Shown here in pieces: positions 32,600 through 40,567 of a DNA stretch of 62,873 nt. Position numbers and translations under genes: made by a program. Position 1 is the first letter of the stretch; each line of letters starts with the position of its first letter. The notes below the pieces were generated by a model. That model did no database searches and was not told the DNA's origin. It was given only the letters and a program-made list of their open reading frames with translations. The stretch spans positions 1-62,873 of the forward strand of contig CASEDP010000013.1 in the NCBI GenBank assembly GCA_949286835.1. The letters run 5' to 3'. Origin of the DNA: an uncultured Clostridia bacterium. Its GTDB lineage: Bacteria; Bacillota; Clostridia; Christensenellales; Borkfalkiaceae.

Positions 32600-33187
32600 T
32601 TACTTTATGCCGATAATCGCCGTGACCGACTTGGTCGGCGTCATAAAACAGTTGTCCGACAGGGTTATGCCGATGTGTTTTGTTACCGAAAGGGCGGCAA
32701 AAATGTCGCGCTGGAGGGTGAGCGGCAGGTCGCCGTACCCGCAGGAAAAACGGCGTTTGTTTGCGCCGTATTCGGCTATGCACATATCGTGAATTCTGTC
32801 GCACCAACCCTCGACGAGCGCCGCGCCCAGCGCCTGCATTGCCGCCGCCTTTGACGGCGAGATGCGCGAATATGCCGCAATAAGTCTGTCTATGCCGACG
32901 CCGGCGGTGCAGGCGAACAGCACGACCTTTCTGCACCCCTCGAGATTGAGCGCAAGAGAATGGCTCTTAACCCTTGCAAAGCCGAGGTCGAGCTCGTCCC
33001 CCTCCGCGGAGAAGTCGTAAATTGAATAGACCGCCCTTAAATCCTGTGCCTTAAGCGCCTCTGCCTCGCACTCGTCCAGAAGCTTTGTAGTCTGCTCCTC
33101 GGGGATATCCTTCGCGGTCATACCGAGATAGTGCAGCGCCTCGAGCCTGTCTATGCGCTCCAGCCTGCCGTTCAATAATTTTATCAT
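32600..33187 (-). CDS. Stand-alone MetH reactivation (SAM-binding) domain
   Basis: A 195-residue protein matching the methionine synthase activation domain: RRFSCGYGDLPLTLQ near 143-157 and MTPTKSVTAIIGI at the C-terminus are the hallmark SAM/cobalamin-contact motifs. It would bind inactive MetH and, with an electron donor and S-adenosylmethionine, restore methylcobalamin. It overlaps metF by four bases (33184-33187) and precedes metH by 86 bases, giving the order metF, reactivation domain, metH. Such a split enzyme is known in Thermotoga and some clostridia. Confidence 0.88.
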   Translation of the reverse strand: MIKLLNGRLERIDRLEALHYLGMTAKDIPEEQTTKLLDECEAEALKAQDLRAVYSIYDFSAEGDELDLGFARVKSHSLALNLEGCRKVVLFACTAGVGIDRLIAAYSRISPSKAAAMQALGAALVEGWCDRIHDMCIAEYGANKRRFSCGYGDLPLTLQRDIFAALSVTKHIGITLSDNCFMTPTKSVTAIIGIK

Positions 33188-34041
33188 ATTATGTACGAAA
33201 GATTTGCCTTGATGGCGGCAGCCACCTCCGGCTTGTTCATAGAGTAGACGTGCACGCCCCTGACGCCGTTGGCGTAGAGGTCGATTATCTGCTCGCTGGC
33301 GTAGACTATGCCCGCCTGCGTCATCGCCCTGTCGTCGTCGCCGAAGCGCTCTACAATTCTCCTGAAGCGCGTGGGCAGACTGCCGCCCGACAGCCCGACT
33401 ATGCGCTTAATCGACTTGGCATTGGTTACGGGCATTAGTCCCGCGATTATCGGCACGTATATGCCCGCCTCCCTGACTTTGGAGAGAAAGTTGTAGAACA
33501 CGTCGTTGTCGAAGAACATCTGCGTGGTGAGGAAGTCGCAGCCCGCGTCCACCTTGCGCTTTAAGTTCTCTATGTCCGAAAAGAGCGTGGGGCTTTCGGG
33601 GTGCCCCTCGGGATAACAAGCGCCCCCGACGCAGAAGCCGCCCTCCTCGCGTATTTCGGCGACGAGTTCGCTCGCATACGAATAGTCGAGGTTGCCGGCA
33701 AAGTCTTTGGGCAGGTCGCCGCGCAGGGCGAGAATATTCTCTATGCCGAGCGACTTGAGCTCCTTGAGCTTGCTCTTTACGTCCGTCTTATTGGAGGATA
33801 TGCACGAAAGGTGGGCGAGCGAGGTTACGCCGAACTGCTCCTTTATGTGCCTTGCGATGGACACGGTATAGTCGCTTGTGCCGCCGCCCGCGCCGTAGGT
33901 GACGCTCATAAAGTCTGGCTTGAGCGCGGCTATGCCGTCCACCGCCGCCCTGACTGTTTCGTACTTGTCGCTCGTCTTAGGGGGGAATACCTCGAAAGAC
34001 AGCGTTGCACGCTTTGCGTTGAGTATATCGATTATCTTCAT
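33184..34041 (-). CDS. metF: 5,10-methylenetetrahydrofolate reductase
   Basis: A 285-residue flavoenzyme that makes methyltetrahydrofolate for MetH. Motifs: TLSFEVFPPK near the N-terminus, SVTYGAGGGTSD (about 52-63), NILALRGDLP (about 105-114), TTQMFFDND (about 175-183) and a C-terminal GVHVYSMN. The ATG at 34041 fits the family start (KIIDILNAKRATLSFE). The inferred -10 box (34057-34052) is so close that the transcript would have only about four leader bases; no ribosome site is seen. It is the first gene of the methionine operon. Confidence 0.93.
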   Translation of the reverse strand: MKIIDILNAKRATLSFEVFPPKTSDKYETVRAAVDGIAALKPDFMSVTYGAGGGTSDYTVSIARHIKEQFGVTSLAHLSCISSNKTDVKSKLKELKSLGIENILALRGDLPKDFAGNLDYSYASELVAEIREEGGFCVGGACYPEGHPESPTLFSDIENLKRKVDAGCDFLTTQMFFDNDVFYNFLSKVREAGIYVPIIAGLMPVTNAKSIKRIVGLSGGSLPTRFRRIVERFGDDDRAMTQAGIVYASEQIIDLYANGVRGVHVYSMNKPEVAAAIKANLSYII

Positions 34042-34051
34042 ATTTATCTTG

Positions 34052-34080
34052 ATTTTACCACAAATACGGCAATTTAACAA
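34052..34080 (-). promoter_or_regulatory. Promoter of the metF operon (near-leaderless)
   Basis: Minus strand TTGTTA (34080-34075), 17-bp spacer, TAAAAT (34057-34052), with a TG just before the -10. Expected start near 34045, only a few bases from the metF ATG. Confidence 0.6.
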
Positions 34081-34169
34081 CAATCTGCGCTAAAATTTTG
34101 CGATTACTCAAAGAGAAAAACCGGCCATTGCGCACGATTTTAATGGACGAAATGCCATAATTAAAATTA

Positions 34170-34192
34170 GGAGACTGAAAAATTCAGTCTCC
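34170..34192 (-). terminator. Terminator at the end of the Rhs region
   Basis: A perfect 10-bp stem GGAGACTGAA / TTCAGTCTCC with a 3-nt loop; the minus strand continues TAATTTTAATT. Confidence 0.65.
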
Positions 34193-34227
34193 TCCTTAAG
34201 TAAATTGTAAAATTGATTAAATGCAGA

Positions 34228-34584
34228 TTATCTCTTTATGATTATCGTTTGATTATTACAAAAATCATTAACCTTATCAATGCCGTCCATATTGATAAAT
34301 CTGCCGAATTCGGGGTCATAGCAGCGCGTTTGGAGATAGTAAAGCCCCATATCGGTATCGTAGAAGTATCCCCTGTATCGGAAAGGATTTATCTCGCCAA
34401 GGCCTATGTTTGAGGTATCGTTTATAGCATAATTACCCCATGCATCGTAGTAATATTCTACCACAGTATTGCCGTTTTTGTCAAGTATGGCGATTATATT
34501 GCCATGAACTTCCGTCTTATAGACATAATCTTCGTTGCGATATGTAAATCCCAACAATCCTATTTCATCGTACGCAAATGACAT
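34228..34584 (-). pseudogene. Orphan Rhs core fragment 2 (truncated)
   Basis: A 118-residue frame containing the end of an Rhs/YD-repeat core: AYDEIGLLGFTY, KNGNTVVEYYYDAWGNY, INPFRYRGYFYDTDMGLYY and YDPEFGRFINMD. The usual core-end (LYAYCGNNPV, as in fragment 1) is lost and the frame stops 16 residues after FINMD. The 5' end has no convincing start either, since Rhs-like sequence begins in mid-domain. It shares a 199-bp repeat with fragment 1. It looks like a decayed or displaced toxin-tip cassette. Confidence 0.75.
34285..34483. repeat. 199-bp direct repeat, copy A (Rhs core)
   Basis: Aligns without gaps to 35900-36098 with 19 mismatches by my count (about 90 percent). It encodes the Rhs core end in both copies and could recombine, deleting or swapping the 1.6 kb between. 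Confidence 0.85.
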
Positions 34585-34665
34585 ATCCTCATTTGCGCCG
34601 AATACAATAAAAATATTAAACGGGTAAGAATATATTGGCTACAAACTTAAACTTTTATTTTAAAA

Positions 34666-34705
34666 TAAAAAATAACCGCAAAAAATTTTCGCAGTTATTT
34701 TTTAT
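34666..34705 (-). terminator. Terminator after the candidate immunity gene
   Basis: An AT-rich stem AAAAAATAAC-GC / GC-GTTATTTTTT with one mismatch, preceded by A-rich and followed by T-rich sequence on the minus strand. Confidence 0.55.
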
Positions 34706-34751
34706 CATAATCCCTATCACTTATTAACTACAAACAGGCACAAAGAACGAC

Positions 34752-35219
34752 CTATTTAACATTAAACACTACCGACTGATTATAGAACTCATTTAATTTG
34801 TACTTTTCAATAGTAAAACCCTTATCAGAATCAGTACTATAATTTTTATCGGTTGAATACTTGTATTTTTTTTCTTTTAGCAACTTTTGCTTTAGAGCCA
34901 AGCATTCCCCGCGTGTACTTTTTGGATCAAAAACATAATCATAATCAACATAATATTCTTTTTCACTATCCAAAAAAATAGTGTAAGAATAATTAAGTTC
35001 ATAAATATATTTCTGCCTCTTTCTTAAATGAATCGCAAATTTTGTTATCTTTAAATCATCTTTTGCAATCCCATTATTATGACACAAAAGAACACTATTC
35101 TTTAGCTGTTGCTTGTCACTGAAATAACCCAATTGCACTCTGTCCTCTACGGGCTCACCGTCAATTGCGTCGAATCGATAAAATTTATATTTCTCCAAAC
35201 GATAAATAGTACAGATCAT
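34752..35219 (-). CDS. Candidate immunity protein for the Rhs toxin tip
   Basis: A 155-residue soluble protein rich in Tyr, Lys and Asp, from a markedly AT-rich gene. It is not recognised. It has no signal peptide or transmembrane helix; alternating strand-like segments (FYRFDAIDGEPV, YIYELNYSYTIFLDSEKEYYVDYDYVF shortened here) suggest a beta-rich fold. The start ATG at 35219 lies two bases after the stop of the Rhs toxin-tip gene, the tight spacing expected of toxin-immunity pairs. Immunity function is inferred from position only. Confidence 0.5.
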   Translation of the reverse strand: MICTIYRLEKYKFYRFDAIDGEPVEDRVQLGYFSDKQQLKNSVLLCHNNGIAKDDLKITKFAIHLRKRQKYIYELNYSYTIFLDSEKEYYVDYDYVFDPKSTRGECLALKQKLLKEKKYKYSTDKNYSTDSDKGFTIEKYKLNEFYNQSVVFNVK

Positions 35220-35221
35220 TT

Positions 35222-36079
35222 TTAAATTCTACCTCTAATGATTCTATCCAACCATTTCTTTAATGCATTATATTCGGTTCTTGCACCTTTTCTCCATTTT
35301 CCTAAGCCGTACTTTTGATTCATTAATTGCTCTGCAGCTTTGCCTGCATCACCTTGAGCATTTTTGAATGCCTGAACCCCCTCATCAAAACTAGTCCACG
35401 AAACAGGAGACCTTGAAGACATCCCAGGATCATGCTTTGAAAAAAGATATTTACCTAATACCCCCGCAGTAGCAACACCTGCACCAACTAAAACCGTACC
35501 TGTAGTGATTGTTGCTGCGATACCAGCAACAGTACTTGTACTAGCAACAGCCGCAGCTACGCCACCAGATGCAGCTATGCCTCCAACAGCACCACCCCCA
35601 CCAATCGTAGCAACACCCGCACCAACTAAACCAATTCCTGCACCTATAGTAGCCCCTATTGCCGCACCTACCAAAACACCCGCAGCAATATCTCCGACCA
35701 ATTCTAAACCTTCTGCACCATTATTAGCCGATGAAACACCAGCAACAGCGCCCCCAACTACCATCCCTACTAATGCTCCAACCAATAAAGCAGTTAGGAA
35801 AAAAGTTCCTTCCTTATCAATATTAACTACGGGATTATTGCCACAATAAGCATAAAGATTAAGTCCGTTTATAACTTGGACGTCAGCATAAAATATGCTG
35901 TCCATATTGATAAATCTGCCGACTTCGGGATCATAATATCTTGTCTTAAGATAGTAAAGCCCCATGTCGGTATCGTAGAAATATCCTCTGTATCGGAAAG
36001 GATTTATCTCGCCAAGACCTATGTTTGAGGTATCATTTATAGCATAATTACCCCATACATCGTAGTAATATTCTACCAC
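35222..36079 (-). CDS. Orphan Rhs core with C-terminal toxin tip (5' truncated)
   Basis: A 285-residue frame that stays open up to 36137. It begins in the middle of an Rhs core (VEYYYDVWGNY, YYDPEVGRFINMD), then has the core end LYAYCGNNPVVN (about residues 74-85). A Gly/Ala/Val-rich hydrophobic segment (about 92-210) is typical of pre-toxin translocation regions. A 65-residue charged tip follows, ending in LDRIIRGRI with several Lys/Arg. The large N-terminal YD-repeat part and export signals are missing, so it is a tip cassette or remnant rather than a full Rhs protein. The GTG at 36079 is the first possible start and may not be used. The tip activity is unknown. Confidence 0.65.
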   Translation of the reverse strand: MVEYYYDVWGNYAINDTSNIGLGEINPFRYRGYFYDTDMGLYYLKTRYYDPEVGRFINMDSIFYADVQVINGLNLYAYCGNNPVVNIDKEGTFFLTALLVGALVGMVVGGAVAGVSSANNGAEGLELVGDIAAGVLVGAAIGATIGAGIGLVGAGVATIGGGGAVGGIAASGGVAAAVASTSTVAGIAATITTGTVLVGAGVATAGVLGKYLFSKHDPGMSSRSPVSWTSFDEGVQAFKNAQGDAGKAAEQLMNQKYGLGKWRKGARTEYNALKKWLDRIIRGRI

Positions 36080-36098
36080 CGCATTGCCATTTTTGTCA
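35900..36098. repeat. 199-bp direct repeat, copy B (Rhs core)
   Basis: Partner of 34285-34483. It encodes the same Rhs segment as copy A; most of the mismatches cluster where the encoded residues after MGLYYL differ. Confidence 0.85.
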
Positions 36099-36131
36099 AC
36101 AGCTATATAATATACGCCAAAAGCAAGAAAC

Positions 36132-36162
36132 GGCGGTCAGCCCATTCCGGGTTGACCGCCGC
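36132..36162 (-). terminator. Terminator of the uronate operon, at the Rhs junction
   Basis: CGGCGGTCA and TGACCGCCG form the stem; on the minus strand TTTCTTGCTTTT follows. The Rhs remnant begins directly at the terminator tail, marking the insertion or deletion boundary. Confidence 0.75.
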
Positions 36163-36206
36163 AAAATTCAGCTTAAATTTCTACGCAACGCAATTTTCGG
36201 CTACTT

Positions 36207-37619
36207 TCAGAAGCCGAAGTATTCCTTTGCGTTGTTGTAGCATACGTCCTCTACAATCTTGCCCAGCGTTTCGAGCTCGCTTTCGGGATACTGTCCGCTC
36301 TCGACGAGGTTGCCGAGCATATTGCACAGTATTCTCCTGTAATACTCGTGGCGGGGATATGCGAGGAAGGAGCGGCTGTCGGTGAGCATACCGACGGACT
36401 GCGCCACAAGCCCTACCTGCATAAGCGTTTCGAGGTTCTGCTTCATACCGTCCTGCTGATCGAGGAACCACCACGCCGTGCCGACCTGCACCCTGCCCTT
36501 GACACCTTCCTTCTGGAAGCAGCCCGCAAGGACGGTAAGCGCATAGTTATCCCTGGGATTGAGACAATAGAGTATTGTCTTGGGAAGCGCGTCCTGGCTG
36601 TCGAGCTCGCCGAGGAGGGCGGACAGCTTTTCCATATATACCGCGTCCTCGATTGCGTCGAAGCCCGTATCGGGACCGATCTTCTTGAGCATACTCTTGG
36701 AGTTGTTGCGGAGCGCGCCGATGTGGTACTGCTGTACCCAGCCGTACTTGACATACTGCTTGCCGAGGAAGAGAAGGATATAGCCCTTGTACTTGTCCTG
36801 CTCCTCTTCGCTTACGGGTTGCCCCTTCATACCCTTCAGGAAGATTGCGTTTGCCTCTTCGTAGGTTGCGGGAGCATAGTGCAGAACGTCCAGCGCGTGG
36901 TCGGACAGCTTGGAGCCCATCTCGTCGAAGTACTTAATTCTCTCCGCAAGCGCGTTGCAGAGGTCCTCTAAGGTCTTTATCTCCTTGCCTACTACGCCTG
37001 CAAGCTGCTTTACCCAGTCCGCAAACCACGACAGCTCTACATTTATTGCCTTGTCGGGTCTGAATGCGGGGCGAACGGTGACCTTGAGCGTAGGGTCGGC
37101 GTTCATCTTCTTGTGCCATTCGAGGCTGTCGACAGGGTCGTCGGTGGTGCAGACCGTCCTGACGTTGAACTTGTACATCATCTCCCTCGCGGTCAGCGTT
37201 TCGAGAACTTTGTTCGCCTTGTCCCAAATCTTCTTGGCATTGGCGGCATTTATTACGTCGTCTATGCCGAAGTACCTCTGCATTTCGAGGTGAGACCAGT
37301 GATATAGGGGATTGCCGACAAAGTAGGGCATACTCTCTACGAACTGCATATACTTTTTATAGTCGTCGTCAGGGCCGGAGATGCTGTCCTCCTCATATCC
37401 CCTTGCACGCAGCGAACGCCACTTGTAGTGGTCGCCGTACCTGTCGCCCGCGCCCAGCCATACCTCCGCAAGGTTGCGGAACTTCTTGTCCTCGTAGATC
37501 TCCTTGGGCTGGAGATGGCAATGATAATCTATAATGGGCATTTTTTCTGCGTGCTCGTGATACAGCTTTTTCGCCGTTTCGGTCTCAAGCAGAAAGTCCT
37601 TATCCATAAACTTCTTCAT
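36207..37619 (-). CDS. uxaC: Glucuronate/galacturonate isomerase
   Basis: A 470-residue uronate isomerase of the amidohydrolase superfamily that converts glucuronate to fructuronate and galacturonate to tagaturonate. Visible hallmarks are IIDYHCHLQPKEI (about residues 28-40), NPLYHWSHLEMQRYF, TTDDPVDSLEWH and DSRSFLAYPRHEYYRR near the C-terminus. Its length matches the family. The ATG at 37619 overlaps the uxaA stop by one base (TAATG). It is the last gene of the uronate operon, followed by a terminator. Confidence 0.96.
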   Translation of the reverse strand: MKKFMDKDFLLETETAKKLYHEHAEKMPIIDYHCHLQPKEIYEDKKFRNLAEVWLGAGDRYGDHYKWRSLRARGYEEDSISGPDDDYKKYMQFVESMPYFVGNPLYHWSHLEMQRYFGIDDVINAANAKKIWDKANKVLETLTAREMMYKFNVRTVCTTDDPVDSLEWHKKMNADPTLKVTVRPAFRPDKAINVELSWFADWVKQLAGVVGKEIKTLEDLCNALAERIKYFDEMGSKLSDHALDVLHYAPATYEEANAIFLKGMKGQPVSEEEQDKYKGYILLFLGKQYVKYGWVQQYHIGALRNNSKSMLKKIGPDTGFDAIEDAVYMEKLSALLGELDSQDALPKTILYCLNPRDNYALTVLAGCFQKEGVKGRVQVGTAWWFLDQQDGMKQNLETLMQVGLVAQSVGMLTDSRSFLAYPRHEYYRRILCNMLGNLVESGQYPESELETLGKIVEDVCYNNAKEYFGF

Positions 37620-39091
37620 TATAAAGTTACTCCTGTCTTAAATATAGCGATTTCCCTGGTATTGTTGATTTCGTGTTTTGCAAGTTTTCCGCCCGCAACC
37701 TCCACGACGAGGTCGATGAGCTTTTCAAGCTGGGTGTCGAAGTCGCTTTCGAGCACGGCGCCCGCGTTAAAGTCTATCCAGGCGGGTTTCTTTGCCGCAA
37801 TGTCCGAATTGGTGGCAATCTTGAGCGTGGGGATAAAGCCGCCGAAGGGCGTTCCCCTGCCCGTGGTGAACAGCACGAGGTGGCAGCCTGCCGCGCCGAG
37901 ATTGGTGACGGCGCACATATCGTTGCCCGGACCGTTGAGGAGATTGAGCCCCTTCTTGGTGACCAGCCCGTCGTCGAATACTACGTCGGTTACAGGACCG
38001 GAACCCGACTTCTGCGTGCAGCCGCAGGACTTATCCTCCAGCGTGGTTATGCCGCCCGCCTTGTTGCCGGGCGAAGGATTTTCGCCCACGGGCTGACCGT
38101 TGGAGCGGAAATAATCCTTGAAGTCGTTGATGAGCCTTACCGTTTTTTCAAACGTAGTCCTATCCACACACCTGTTCATAAGGAGTTGCTCTGCGCCGAA
38201 CATTTCGGGAACTTCGGAGAGCACGGAAGTGCCGCCCACCGACACTATGTAGTCGGAGAAGCGCCCCACGAGAGGATTTGCCGTTATGCCCGAAAGCCCG
38301 TCGCTGCCGCCGCACTTGAGCCCTACCTTGAGGCAGGAGATGTCGGTTGCCTCCCTCTTGTCCTTCTTGAGCTCTTCGGCAATCTGCCTGCACAGCTCCA
38401 CACCCGTCGTAATTTCGTCTTCGACTTCCTGACTGACGAGGAACTTTATTCTCTTTTCGTCGACTTCGCCGAGCCCTGCGCGGAAGGCGTCCATCTGGTT
38501 GTTTTCGCAGCCGAGACCGAGCACGAGAACGCCGCCTGCATTGGGATGTTTGACCATCTTCTGCAGCATAAACTTCGTCCTCTCGTGGTCGTCGCCGAGC
38601 TGGGAACAGCCATAGGGATGCGTGAACGTGAATATTCCGTCGAAACCCTCTTCGCCGTACTTTTCCTTGAACTTTTCGACAATTTCCTTAGCCTGACCGT
38701 TGACGCAGCCGACGGTGGGAATTATCCACAGTTCGTTGCGGATGCCCACGTCGCCGTTTGCGCGGCGGTAGACGTTGACCTTGCGCATCTTGCCTGCGGG
38801 CAGTGCGCACTCCACCTTGTCATAGGAGTATTCAAGGTTCTCGTTGAGATTTGTCTTGACGTTGTGCGTGTGCACGTGACAGCCGACGGCTATGTCCTTG
38901 ACCGCGTGGGCAATGGGCGTGCCGTACTTTATGATGTTTTCGCCGCTCTTTATGTCGCGGAGCGCAAATTTATGACCTTTTGTGATGTCCTCCGCAAGGG
39001 TCACCCCCTGCTCGACTTCTCCCTTTTTAAGGTCGCAGAGCGCCACCGCGACGTTGTCGGCAACGTTGATTATTATTGATTTCTTAGCCAT
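37619..39091 (-). CDS. uxaA: Altronate dehydratase
   Basis: A 490-residue enzyme that dehydrates altronate to 2-keto-3-deoxygluconate. An N-terminal SAF domain (about residues 1-95) is followed by the catalytic domain. That domain has THPYGCSQLGDDHERT, LGLGCENNQ, GLKCGGSDGLSGI, and CGCTQKSGSGPVTDV, whose conserved cysteines may bind iron. It starts at ATG 39091, eight bases inside the end of uxaB, and runs directly into uxaC. These overlaps show translational coupling within the operon. Confidence 0.96.
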   Translation of the reverse strand: MAKKSIIINVADNVAVALCDLKKGEVEQGVTLAEDITKGHKFALRDIKSGENIIKYGTPIAHAVKDIAVGCHVHTHNVKTNLNENLEYSYDKVECALPAGKMRKVNVYRRANGDVGIRNELWIIPTVGCVNGQAKEIVEKFKEKYGEEGFDGIFTFTHPYGCSQLGDDHERTKFMLQKMVKHPNAGGVLVLGLGCENNQMDAFRAGLGEVDEKRIKFLVSQEVEDEITTGVELCRQIAEELKKDKREATDISCLKVGLKCGGSDGLSGITANPLVGRFSDYIVSVGGTSVLSEVPEMFGAEQLLMNRCVDRTTFEKTVRLINDFKDYFRSNGQPVGENPSPGNKAGGITTLEDKSCGCTQKSGSGPVTDVVFDDGLVTKKGLNLLNGPGNDMCAVTNLGAAGCHLVLFTTGRGTPFGGFIPTLKIATNSDIAAKKPAWIDFNAGAVLESDFDTQLEKLIDLVVEVAGGKLAKHEINNTREIAIFKTGVTL

Positions 39092-40532
39092 TTACAAACC
39101 TGTCAACAGCGGCCTTCATGCCGTTCTTATCCATATCCTCGAGATACCTCGCAACGGTTGCGGTGATATCGGGGTGAAGGGTATTCATATCGACTTCCCA
39201 CGCCTCCGTCCAGGAAAGCGCTGCCGCGGCGAGTTTTACATAGTCGCCGTCGAAGTCAGCCCACAGCTTTGCCCAGTGTTCGAGATACTGAGGGTCGTCC
39301 TTGAGGGCGATCTTCTCGCTGCCCCTTACGCCCTTGTGGAATTCTACTATTGCCGCAAACGAGAACAGAAGGTGCTGGGGAAGCGCTTTCTTTATGCGGA
39401 TATAGTCCTCCAGCGTGGGCAGAAGGCGGGTGCGGAACTTGGTCGTGGAGTTGAGCGCTATGGACATAAGCTCGTGCCTGATGAAGGGGTTCTTGTACCT
39501 CTCTATGACGCTGTTTGCAAAGTCTGTCATCTGGTCCCGGGGCAGATCTATGGTGGGATTTACCTCGTCGAAGATGAAGTCGTGCACGTACTTGCCGATT
39601 ACGGGGTCGTTGACCGCCTCGCCGACCGTGTCTATGCCGCAGAGATATGCCACGGGCACCATTGCGGTGTGCGAACCGTTGAGTATCTTGACTTTTCTCT
39701 GCTTATACGGCTTGATGCTGTCAGCAAAGATGACGTTGAGACCCGTGCTGTCCGCAGGAAGGTATTTCTGGACGACGGGCTCCTTTTTGAGTACCCAGAG
39801 ATGGAAGATTTCGCCCTTTACGACGTTGTTGTCTATATAGCCGGTCTCCTTCCGGATTTCCTCAATCTCGTTTCTGGGATAGCCGGGAACTATTCTGTCG
39901 ACGAGCGTCGAGGTAAAGTGGTTTGCCGTCTGCATCCACTTTACGAACTTCTCGTCCATATTGTTGATTTCCGCAAGTTCGGTAAGGCACCTGTACAGCT
40001 CGTCTCCGTTGTTGTCGATGAGCTCGCAGGGGATTATCGCAAGTCCCTTGTCCATATCGCCCTTGAAGTGGTCGTACCTCGCCTTGAGGAGCGCCAGAAG
40101 CTTGCCGGGATAGGACTTGGGGCACTGGGTGAAGTCGGTATCGGTGGGGTCAACCGCGATGCCCGCTTCCGTGGTGTTGGAAATTATGACCTGCAAATCT
40201 TCGCTCTTGCCGTAGGAAAGAAAATGCTCATACTCGGTGAAGGGGTTGATGCAGTCGCCTATTACGTCTATGACGCGGCTGGACTTTACCGTCTTGCCCT
40301 TGTCGATACCCTCGAGACGGAGGGTATAGAGACCGTCCTGCTCTTCAAGTTCCTTTACCCTGCCGAAGGGCATAGGCTGCACGACTGCAACCGCCGAATT
40401 GATGGCGCCCTTGTCGTTTAAATCCTGTATTATCCATTCGATGAACGCGCGGAGGAAATTGCCCTCGCCGAACTGCATTATCCTTATAGGCCTTTCGGGC
40501 TTGGCGAACAATTTTTTGCTGATAAGTTCCAT
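39084..40532 (-). CDS. uxaB: Tagaturonate reductase (altronate oxidoreductase)
   Basis: A 482-residue NAD-dependent mannitol-dehydrogenase-family enzyme that reduces tagaturonate (possibly also fructuronate) to the aldonate. The N-terminal IMQFGEGNFLRAF (about residues 18-30) is the dinucleotide region of UxaB. STLVDRIVPGYPR (about 207-219) and KVKILNGSHTAM (about 291-302, with the catalytic Lys) are family signatures. No uxuB or uxuA is present, so the glucuronate branch would need broad specificity or genes elsewhere. ATG 40532 follows a short gap after the ABC ATPase gene. Confidence 0.93.
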   Translation of the reverse strand: MELISKKLFAKPERPIRIMQFGEGNFLRAFIEWIIQDLNDKGAINSAVAVVQPMPFGRVKELEEQDGLYTLRLEGIDKGKTVKSSRVIDVIGDCINPFTEYEHFLSYGKSEDLQVIISNTTEAGIAVDPTDTDFTQCPKSYPGKLLALLKARYDHFKGDMDKGLAIIPCELIDNNGDELYRCLTELAEINNMDEKFVKWMQTANHFTSTLVDRIVPGYPRNEIEEIRKETGYIDNNVVKGEIFHLWVLKKEPVVQKYLPADSTGLNVIFADSIKPYKQRKVKILNGSHTAMVPVAYLCGIDTVGEAVNDPVIGKYVHDFIFDEVNPTIDLPRDQMTDFANSVIERYKNPFIRHELMSIALNSTTKFRTRLLPTLEDYIRIKKALPQHLLFSFAAIVEFHKGVRGSEKIALKDDPQYLEHWAKLWADFDGDYVKLAAAALSWTEAWEVDMNTLHPDITATVARYLEDMDKNGMKAAVDRFVNG

Positions 40533-40567
40533 AATAATTTTATCTTACTCCTGTTTTAGTTATATGC

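Noticed and set aside
37673..40421. Two long plus-strand frames opposite uxaA and uxaB
   Set aside because: Both lie fully opposite recognised enzymes and lack start signals.
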